Below the pieces are notes generated by a model. It did no database searches, was not told where the DNA came from, and saw only the letters and a program-made list of their open reading frames with translations. The translations under genes and the position numbers were made by a program. DNA of 64,000 nt from ChocPot-Mid sp043804925 (GTDB lineage: Bacteria > Bacteroidota > Ignavibacteria > Kapaibacteriales > UBA2268), in the NCBI GenBank assembly GCA_043804925.1, contig JAZDIP010000069.1:186001-250000 (forward strand), in the 5' to 3' direction. Positions 34,072 to 40,092 of the stretch are shown piece after piece (within the stretch, counting starts at the first letter, position 1; each line of letters opens with the position of its first letter).

Positions 34072-34227
34072 AAGTATAAATCTACAACTAATTCAATATT
34101 TTACAAAATAATTTTGATTTTTTTTGGTTTGCGGGCAAAATCAATTACGAATTAAGAATTACGAATTACGGTTTGGAGGGATATATTCTATCAACATTCC
34201 GAAAGTTTGAAACTTTCTGAAAGTTTG
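34072..34227. repeat. Array spacer type I, copy 3
   Basis: Same element order as 31185-31345 and 32688-32838: CTGAAAGTATAAATCTAC, TTACAAAATAATTTTGATTT, GGTTTGCGGGC, ACGAATT/AAGAATT heptads, GTTTGGAGGGATATATTC, then the CCGAAAGTTTGAAACTTTC hairpin. Confidence 0.88.
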
Positions 34228-34228
34228 T

Positions 34229-34498
34229 TTACAAATTCTCTGTAATTTTATCATAATCTGAATGAGAGCCAATCCAGAACCAAACAATAATATCATCATT
34301 TTTGATACCAATTGCCCGCCAACCGATACCGACTCTAACAGAATAAATAGTTGTATTTTCTTTAACTTCTTTGAAATTCAGACTTGGATGGTAGGGATTA
34401 TCTTTCCATATTTTGTAGTTTTTCCTGGCAAGATGCTTTACTCTGTCAGGCAGACTTTTGAAGCGTTTAATAAATTGATTTGATAAATGGGATTTCAC
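34229..34498 (-). CDS. RelE/ParE-family toxin
   Basis: An 89-residue protein with a typical RelE-fold pattern: SNQFIKRFKSLPDRVKHLAR, WKDNPYHPSLNFKEV, TIYSVRVGIGWRAIG, DIIVWFWIGSHSDYDKI. It overlaps its antitoxin gene by 4 bp. RelE-type proteins cut ribosome-bound mRNA; ParE types act on gyrase. The subfamily cannot be settled by eye. Confidence 0.82.
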   Translation of the reverse strand: MKSHLSNQFIKRFKSLPDRVKHLARKNYKIWKDNPYHPSLNFKEVKENTTIYSVRVGIGWRAIGIKNDDIIVWFWIGSHSDYDKITENL

Positions 34499-34713
34499 AA
34501 TTCGTCAAATCCTTTTTCGATTGTCTTACCCGTTTTAAATTCATACAAAGCTTCTTTAGCTAATATTTCTAATTTATCAGCAGTATCATATAATTTTTTA
34601 TCAAAGTTCATTTCGCTTTCGATATCTTCATTCCAGAAAAATGTTAAATTTTCCTGAATATCTTCAGGAAGTTGAGATACCCTCTGAAATAAATCTGCTA
34701 CTTGTGTTTGCAT
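34495..34713 (-). CDS. Antitoxin of RelE/ParE-type module
   Basis: A 72-residue acidic helical protein (VADLFQRVSQLPEDIQENLT, then LAKEALYEFKTGKTIEKGFD). It is located directly before and overlapping the toxin gene. No DNA-binding fold is obvious. Called from context. Confidence 0.7.
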   Translation of the reverse strand: MQTQVADLFQRVSQLPEDIQENLTFFWNEDIESEMNFDKKLYDTADKLEILAKEALYEFKTGKTIEKGFDEL

Positions 34714-34782
34714 TGCAATTCCTTTAAATTTTTATTTAAGAAACGAAAAACGGAAATTATTATTATTTTATTGAAATTTAAG

Positions 34783-34848
34783 TCAAATCGTTTTCCGCAA
34801 AGTTGGAGAAGAATAATCAATTACGCATTACCAATTACGAATTTGAGT
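34783..34848. repeat. Array spacer type II with decayed OB-fold 3' end, copy 2
   Basis: AAATCGTTTTCCGCAAAGTT, then GGAGAAGAATAATCAATTAC, can be aligned to the OB-fold gene 3' end. ACGCATT/ACCAATT/ACGAATT heptads and TTGAGTGGTAT follow. Confidence 0.65.
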
Positions 34849-34854
34849 GGTATC

Positions 34855-35292
34855 TCAACTTATCAAATTTTCCAAATCCAGCAAATCCTTTGTTCTGCCA
34901 GTCGCTTTCTTGTTTTTGATTAAATCATCAAGAGCAATTATGTTCACCGAGAGACCTTCGCAAGTGATGCTGTTTTTGTTTTTATAACATTCATCGAAAG
35001 TTACAGCATCAAGTTCATTGAGCAAGTCAATACGGTATGGTGGGTACCCAAACTGAATTACACTACCAGTTTTTAACAAATCATCATTGGTTAAACCCAA
35101 AGAACCAAAGCCAAATTCATTGATTAATTCAAGAAGTTTTTTAACATTTTCGGGAGTAGGATTATACCATATATCAATATCGCCGGTGTATCTCGGATAC
35201 CCATAAAAGGCAACCACATACCCGCCAACGAGCATATACTCAACTTTTTTCTCGTTCAACAATTTTAAGAACTCTTTTAAATCTTCGTTCAT
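34855..35292 (-). CDS. Nucleotidyltransferase of AbiEii/DUF6036-like type
   Basis: A 145-residue protein with YMLVGGYVVAFYGYPRYTGD then IDIW (GG...TxDIDI nucleotidyltransferase core) and DLLNELDAVTFDECY. The C-terminal IIALDDLIKNKKATGRTKDL is typical of the AbiEii/DUF6036 superfamily, in which members can be toxins that modify tRNA ends. It overlaps the upstream small gene by 53 bp. Confidence 0.82.
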   Translation of the reverse strand: MNEDLKEFLKLLNEKKVEYMLVGGYVVAFYGYPRYTGDIDIWYNPTPENVKKLLELINEFGFGSLGLTNDDLLKTGSVIQFGYPPYRIDLLNELDAVTFDECYKNKNSITCEGLSVNIIALDDLIKNKKATGRTKDLLDLENLIS

Positions 35293-35428
35293 CTTCGGGT
35301 AATGTTTTTATGTATTGTTCACGTAATATTTCAACTGCCTGCAATCTTTCTTCAGGTGACTTGGAAAGCCAGTAATCAAGGTCTGAGTCCTTGTCATTTT
35401 TATGTTTTATATTTACAACTTTTTCCAT
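35240..35428 (-). CDS. Small partner protein of the nucleotidyltransferase
   Basis: A 62-residue protein. SDLDYWLSKSPEERLQAVEI and LREQYIKTL form the pattern of short proteins regularly encoded just upstream of DUF6036-like nucleotidyltransferases. The 53-bp overlap with the next gene in another frame is unusually long for this window. Probable antitoxin, from context. Confidence 0.72.
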   Translation of the reverse strand: MEKVVNIKHKNDKDSDLDYWLSKSPEERLQAVEILREQYIKTLPEDERRFKRVLKIVEREKS

Positions 35429-35446
35429 TAAATAGCTGTTAGAATT

Positions 35447-35689
35447 TTACAAAGAAAGAACCGCACTCTTAAACAATTTAATTTGCTTGCGTAGGTAATC
35501 GTTGACCTGTCTGGCTGATTTGAAGTATTGAGCGACATCATCATCAAGCATAACCAAACGTTTTATTGGATCTTCAATTCTCGTAAGTGTTGAAAAATCC
35601 AATTCTTCAGGCAAATCATCGTTAAGGTCTTCATTGTCATCTACAATTGTAACCAAATCGCCATCAATTATTTTTTCAACCTGCTTCAT
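35447..35689 (-). CDS. BrnA-like antitoxin (copy 2)
   Basis: An 80-residue paralogue of the 31353 product. MKQVEKIIDGDLVTIVDDN and DDDVAQYFKSARQVNDYLRK are shared almost word for word, and the DNA is similar along its length. It overlaps the BrnT gene by 14 bp. The duplication includes the upstream toxin gene and part of the flanking spacer. Confidence 0.78.
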   Translation of the reverse strand: MKQVEKIIDGDLVTIVDDNEDLNDDLPEELDFSTLTRIEDPIKRLVMLDDDVAQYFKSARQVNDYLRKQIKLFKSAVLSL

Positions 35690-35942
35690 AAATATTCCTT
35701 TCTTTTTTACTTGTCACTCTACAACTAATTATACGGATTTTGTTATCTCTTATTGTGTATGAAATTGAAATAACCAAACCTGATTTATTCCTTCCAATAA
35801 GTATGTATCGATTTTCTTTTTGTGAATGCTTTTCATCAAAATAATGAATTCTGTTTTCATCATAAAAAGCCGGCTTACTGTCTTCAAAACTAAGTCTATG
35901 TTTCTCATAATTAGAAATTGCTTTGTTAATATTCCATTCCAA
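35676..35942 (-). CDS. BrnT-like ribonuclease toxin (copy 2)
   Basis: An 88-residue paralogue of the 31564 product (YEKHRLSFEDSKPAFYDENR, then RYILIGRNKSGLVISISYTI, RDNKIRIISCRVTSKKER). It marks the right end of the minus-strand array. An opposing longer frame over the same DNA is a shadow. Confidence 0.83.
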   Translation of the reverse strand: MEWNINKAISNYEKHRLSFEDSKPAFYDENRIHYFDEKHSQKENRYILIGRNKSGLVISISYTIRDNKIRIISCRVTSKKERNIYEAG

Positions 35943-35979
35943 ATTTTAACATAAGTTTTAGTAATAATTTCAAATTCTT

Positions 35980-36081
35980 TTAGAGTAAATTTACAAAAAT
36001 TTTCAGGAATGAACAAAGACGAATTCGTTTTCCGCAAAATGGGAGATGAAGGAGAATCGGGAATAATCAATTATAGCTAAC
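35980..36081 (+). pseudogene. OB-fold gene 3' fragment at the right end of the array
   Basis: From about 36016, roughly 62 bp match the 3' end of the 25707-26096 gene with few changes and the frame kept (DEFVFRKMGDEGESGIINYS then a stop). It is preceded by TTTCAGGAATGAACAAAG, shared with the spacer at 31890. It sits 10 kb from the intact gene, on the far side of the array. Confidence 0.8.
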
Positions 36082-36404
36082 AGGGATTTGGGACTTGGGT
36101 TTGGGAAATTACTAATTACTAATTAAAAGCCCGCTTTGACTTTCTTAATTGAAAATTGAATAGTAAATAGTAATTTTTTTAAATAAAAATTCATGTATCC
36201 GTATTGTTGCCACCCTATATGGTTAATAATTCATTTCTTAGTTCAATTTTACAATTATTTTAAAAATATTTTTTTAAAAAAATCATAGAAATTTATTGTA
36301 GCACAAGGATTTCTTTGCAAGTTTGTATTCGGTTTTTTTACATAAATGAAATTATAATTATTTATGTATGTATATATATGTTTTTGAACAAAAAATTGAA
36401 GGAA
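36082..36404. other. AT-rich leader region of the decarboxylase operon
   Basis: The first half holds ACTAATT-type heptads and a decayed AAAAGCCCGCTTTG piece related to the repeated terminator (36115-36180). The rest is AT-rich with no gene. The operon promoter should lie here, but no convincing TTTG/TAnnTTTG pair was found. Confidence 0.5.
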
Positions 36405-37958
36405 ATGAAAACAGTACAGGAAAAAATTGTTGAGATGAAAAATAAAAAGATGTCTTATTTAAAAGGTATTGACAATGACAAAATTCAATCTCAACATAAT
36501 CAAGGAAAAATGTTGGCAAGGGAAAGATTACATCTTCTATACGACCAAGGATGGTATGATGAATTATTTACTTTTGTCGAGCATTCATCAAAATCATTCG
36601 GAATGGAAGGTAAACTAATACCGGGTGATGGAGTTGTAACTGCCCTTGGAGCAATAAATGGAAGATTAGTGCATGCCTCATCACAGGATTTTACTGCAAT
36701 GGGTGGTTCTGTCGGTGAAAAACATGCCTGGAAAATATGTGAAGTCATGGACATGGCTCTTAAGAATGGTACTCCTCTTATTTCTATTAATGATAGCGGA
36801 GGTGCAAGGATTCAGGAAGGAGTGCTGTCACTTAGGGGATATGGACGAATTTTCTATTACAATACCTTACTCTCTGGTGTTGTGCCGCAAATCTCAATAA
36901 TCTCAGGTCCTTGTGCCGGTGGTGCCGCTTATTCACCCGCATTGACGGATTTTATAATTATGGTGCAAAACACAGGACAAATATTTATTGCCGGACCTCA
37001 GGTAATTAAAGAAGCAACAGGTGAAATTATCTCTGCTGAGGAGCTTGGTGGAGCTATGACTCAGGCAACCATAACGGGAAATGTTCATTTCATTGCAAGA
37101 GATGATGCAGATGCTATTGAAATTTGCCAGAAACTTTTGACTTATCTTCCTTCCAACAATACTCAGGACCCGCCTCTTGTAGGTGATGGGGAGATTGTAA
37201 TTATGGAGGATGAAACATTAAATCATGTGATTCCTGACGACTCGAGAGACCCATATAATATGTGGGAAGTTTTAACAAGAATATTCGACCCTGATTCATT
37301 TTTCGAAGTTCAGCCGCACTTTGCACCAAATATTATAGTCAGCTTTGCAAGGTTAAATGGCAGGGTTGTTGGAATTGTAGCCAATCAGCCAATTGAAAAA
37401 TCCGGTGCTATAGATATCAATGCATCCGATAAAGCATCGAGATTCATCAGGTTCTGTAATGCTTTCAATATCCCGCTTGTGTCATTTGTTGATGTTCCTG
37501 GATTTCTTCCGGGAGTTGAGCAGGAATTTGGAGGGATTATCAGGCATGGAGCTAAAATGTTATTTTCATTCTCTGCTGCAACTGTCCCAAAAGTAACGGT
37601 TATTCTTCGTAAAGCTTATGGGGGAGCTTATCTGGCAATGAGTGCAAAATCCCTGGGTGCCGATAGAGTTGCCGCATGGCCCACTGCAGAAATAGCGGTT
37701 ATGGGTGCAGAAGGGGCAGTTTCAGTCCTATTTAAAGACGAGATTAAAAAAGCTGATAATTCGAAAATAAAACGCCAGGAATTAATCGAACAGTACAGAG
37801 AAGAATTTGCCAGCCCCTATCCGGCAGCTGCTGAGGGTATGATTGACAGCATCATAGAACCTAAGCAAACAAGACATTTTCTGTCAATTTCACTTGAGTC
37901 ATTAAGAAATAAAAGAGAACTCAGGCCTGCTAAAAAGCATGGTTTGATTCCTTTATAG
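36405..37958 (+). CDS. mmdA: Methylmalonyl-CoA decarboxylase/propionyl-CoA carboxylase-type carboxyltransferase subunit
   Basis: The start is placed at MKTVQEKIVEMKN (36405), where GAAGGA precedes the ATG; 30 hydrophobic residues of a longer frame upstream are unlike the family. The roughly 517-residue product has the biotin-dependent carboxyltransferase signature (INDSGGARIQEGVLSLRGYG, GPCAGGAAYSPALTDF, VDVPGFLPGVEQEFGGIIRH, KAYGGAYLAMSAKSLGAD) and ends KKHGLIPL. It heads an operon with OadG-like, biotin-carrier and OadB-like genes, which points to a Na+-pumping methylmalonyl-CoA decarboxylase rather than an ATP-dependent carboxylase. It would decarboxylate methylmalonyl-CoA to propionyl-CoA. 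Confidence 0.9.
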   Translation: MKTVQEKIVEMKNKKMSYLKGIDNDKIQSQHNQGKMLARERLHLLYDQGWYDELFTFVEHSSKSFGMEGKLIPGDGVVTALGAINGRLVHASSQDFTAMGGSVGEKHAWKICEVMDMALKNGTPLISINDSGGARIQEGVLSLRGYGRIFYYNTLLSGVVPQISIISGPCAGGAAYSPALTDFIIMVQNTGQIFIAGPQVIKEATGEIISAEELGGAMTQATITGNVHFIARDDADAIEICQKLLTYLPSNNTQDPPLVGDGEIVIMEDETLNHVIPDDSRDPYNMWEVLTRIFDPDSFFEVQPHFAPNIIVSFARLNGRVVGIVANQPIEKSGAIDINASDKASRFIRFCNAFNIPLVSFVDVPGFLPGVEQEFGGIIRHGAKMLFSFSAATVPKVTVILRKAYGGAYLAMSAKSLGADRVAAWPTAEIAVMGAEGAVSVLFKDEIKKADNSKIKRQELIEQYREEFASPYPAAAEGMIDSIIEPKQTRHFLSISLESLRNKRELRPAKKHGLIPL

Positions 37959-37974
37959 AACGGAGAATATAATT

Positions 37975-38328
37975 ATGTATGAAAAACTGACTGAAGCGTT
38001 AATTGTTATGATTGTTGGAATTGGCGGAGTGTTTTTATCTTTACTTTTTTTCTATCTGTTAATGATTGTTTTAAATGTAGTAGATAGTAAAGTCAATAAA
38101 TACAGGGTTAATAAAAAGCTAAGCCCAAAAACCAAATTGGATAATATTGAACCTAAAATACAAATCACTCCTGAAATAGTAGCAGTTATTTCTGCTGCTG
38201 CATACGAAGTATTTAAGAAACCTGTTGTAGTTAAAAAAATTAAATATCTCACAAAAAGTGCTACAACCTGGTCCGAAACAGGAAGAATGATTGTAATGGG
38301 TTCGCATAATATCAATAAAACTAAATAA
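37975..38328 (+). CDS. mmdD: OadG-family (sodium pump decarboxylase gamma/delta) subunit
   Basis: A 117-residue protein with one N-terminal transmembrane helix (about 8-32, LIVMIVGIGGVFLSLLFFYL). The cytoplasmic tail contains PEIVAVISAAAYEVFKKP and ends WSETGRMIVMGSHNIN, as in OadG/MmdD proteins. It assembles and anchors the decarboxylase complex at the membrane. It lies 16 bp after the carboxyltransferase gene. Confidence 0.87.
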   Translation: MYEKLTEALIVMIVGIGGVFLSLLFFYLLMIVLNVVDSKVNKYRVNKKLSPKTKLDNIEPKIQITPEIVAVISAAAYEVFKKPVVVKKIKYLTKSATTWSETGRMIVMGSHNINKTK

Positions 38329-38350
38329 AGAAATAAATTTGAGGTAAAAA

Positions 38351-38767
38351 ATGAAAAAAATGCATGTTACGGTTAATGGTGTCCGATTCGACGTTGAAGT
38401 GGAAGTCTATGCTGATGATGAACAATCACCTTATCTAATGGGAGGACATCCAGTAAATATTCCCGTAAAGCAAGAGAACTATAATAATATTCAAGCGAAT
38501 GTATTAATGAGTTCTCAAATCCATAAAGTTAGTCAAAAGAAAGTTGAATCTGACAGTAAAAGTCTGTCATCACCTATTAATGGAAAAATTCTTGAAATAT
38601 TAGTTAAAGAAGGAGATATTGTTAAAGAACATGACAGATTATTGGTACTTGAGTCAATGAAGATGAAAACAGATATCTCATCGCCACGTGAAGGTAAAAT
38701 TGTCTCCATACAGGTTAAAACCGGTGATACAATTGAAGCCGGTCAATTACTATTAAAATACGAATAA
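38351..38767 (+). CDS. mmdC: Biotin carboxyl carrier subunit of the decarboxylase
   Basis: A 138-residue protein. The N-terminal beta segment is MHVTVNGVRFDVEVE, then a variable Gln/Ser linker, then a C-terminal biotinyl domain (SSPINGKILEILVKEGD, LESMKMKTDISSP, GDTIEAGQLLLKYE). The biotin-accepting Lys lies in SMKM. It shuttles carboxyl from the MmdA-type subunit to the membrane beta subunit. Confidence 0.9.
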   Translation: MKKMHVTVNGVRFDVEVEVYADDEQSPYLMGGHPVNIPVKQENYNNIQANVLMSSQIHKVSQKKVESDSKSLSSPINGKILEILVKEGDIVKEHDRLLVLESMKMKTDISSPREGKIVSIQVKTGDTIEAGQLLLKYE

Positions 38768-38776
38768 GAGGCAATA

Positions 38777-39910
38777 ATGATTGAGTTTTTCCAAAGCTTT
38801 TTTGAAGGGATGGGATTCTGGCAGTTGGCATGGGGTCAGGTTATTATGTTAATTATTGCATGCATAATGATGTACCTTGCTATTAAAAAAGGATTTGAGC
38901 CATTATTATTGCTACCCATTGGCTTGGGAGCATTCCTTGCAAATCTTCCCGGAAGCGGTTTAATGACTGCACCGGTAGGAGACCAGATTGGAGGTCTATT
39001 CTATTACATTTCTAAAGGTATCGAGCTTGAAATATTTCCTCCTCTGATTTTCTTAGGAATAGGAGCTATGACAGATTTTGGTCCCCTCTTGGCAAATCCG
39101 AAAACATTTCTTTTGGGTGCCGCCGCACAATTCGGTGTGTTCGTTGCACTTTTTACTGCTGTTGTTTTAGGATTTGATTTAAATGAAGCCGCAGCCATAG
39201 GTATTATTGGTGGAGCTGACGGACCTACTGCTATTTACTTAGCATTAAAACTCGCACCACATCTTTTAGGTCCTATCGCTGTAGCCGCTTATTCATATAT
39301 GGCTCTTGTTCCGTTAATACAACCGCCATTGATGAGATTGTTGACTACTCAAAAGGAAAGAATGGTTGTTATGGAACAACCACGAAAAGTTTCAAAAAAA
39401 GTCAAAATAATGTTCCCGGTTATTATTACTGCATTCGGTACATTAATAGTTCCACCAGCCGCACCTTTACTTGCGATGCTAATGGGTGGAAATCTTTTAA
39501 GGGAAAGTGGCGTAGTTGACCGCTTATCAAACATGGCTCAAAATGAACTGATTAATATTGTTACATTCTTCCTCGGAATATGCGTCGGTTTAACCATGTC
39601 TGCCGAGCAATTTTTGAAAATCGAAACAATTAAAATTATCGGTTTGGGTGTTATTGCCTTTGGCTTTTCAACAATAGGGGGGCTCTTACTTGGTAAACTA
39701 ATGTACGTCTTTACAAAAGGAAAAGTGAATCCCTTAATTGGTTCTGCAGGTGTTTCAGCTGTTCCTATGGCGGCAAGGGTTTCACATAATGTTGGACAGG
39801 AATATAATCCCAACAATTATTTATTAATGCATGCTATGGGACCAAATGTTGCTGGTGTTATTGGTACGGCAGTTGCCGCCGGTGTTTTAATTGCTATATT
39901 CGGAAAATAG
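38777..39910 (+). CDS. mmdB: Na+-translocating decarboxylase beta subunit
   Basis: A 377-residue polytopic membrane protein of the OadB/MmdB/GcdB family. The conserved GIIGGADGPTAIYLALKLAP segment holds the Asp used for Na+ and carboxybiotin decarboxylation. Also seen are FLGIGAMTDFGPLLANPK, GSAGVSAVPMAARVSHNVGQ and NYLLMHAMGPNVAGVIG. It is the last gene of the operon, 9 bp after the biotin carrier, and a strong hairpin follows. It couples decarboxylation to sodium export and so conserves energy. Confidence 0.95.
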   Translation: MIEFFQSFFEGMGFWQLAWGQVIMLIIACIMMYLAIKKGFEPLLLLPIGLGAFLANLPGSGLMTAPVGDQIGGLFYYISKGIELEIFPPLIFLGIGAMTDFGPLLANPKTFLLGAAAQFGVFVALFTAVVLGFDLNEAAAIGIIGGADGPTAIYLALKLAPHLLGPIAVAAYSYMALVPLIQPPLMRLLTTQKERMVVMEQPRKVSKKVKIMFPVIITAFGTLIVPPAAPLLAMLMGGNLLRESGVVDRLSNMAQNELINIVTFFLGICVGLTMSAEQFLKIETIKIIGLGVIAFGFSTIGGLLLGKLMYVFTKGKVNPLIGSAGVSAVPMAARVSHNVGQEYNPNNYLLMHAMGPNVAGVIGTAVAAGVLIAIFGK

Positions 39911-39957
39911 ATTCATATTGTTAAAATCCGGATAAGAAAAATTTTATCACTTACTAA

Positions 39958-39993
39958 AAAACTTTCTGACTGTTCAGACTTTCGGAAAGTTTT
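39958..39993 (+). terminator. Terminator hairpin after the decarboxylase operon
   Basis: AAAACTTTCTGA pairs with TCGGAAAGTTTT (12 bp, one G-T), loop CTGTTCAGACTT. It belongs to the same CTTTC(N)GAAAG palindrome family as the hairpins in the array spacers. Confidence 0.7.
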
Positions 39994-40092
39994 AATTATT
40001 TGTAATATTAAGAAAAATAAAATTCAACTTGTCTAATTTACTCATTATTGTTATAATGCATATAGTATAAATGACATAATAGGAAATATGCA

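Noticed and set aside
31185..34227. Integron attC sites between the modules
   Set aside because: The spacers lack the paired RYYYAAC/GTTRRRY core sites and the expected folded attC layout, and no integron integrase is in the window. The array resemblance is kept, the attC label is not.
36315..36404. Longer N-terminus for the mmdA-type gene
   Set aside because: The added 30 residues are hydrophobic and unlike the family; MKTVQEKI at 36405 has a purine-rich site before it and matches known starts.
26097..36404. Prophage or conjugative element
   Set aside because: No capsid, portal, terminase, tail, relaxase or type IV secretion genes; only small toxin-antitoxin-like modules, two lipoproteins and a GIY-YIG-like gene.
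40047..40080. E. coli-like -35/-10 promoter before the beta-helix gene
   Set aside because: A TTGTCT-N17-TATAAT arrangement can be read, but the host sigma factor is expected to use TTTG/TAnnTTTG, and AT-rich DNA gives TATAAT by chance.
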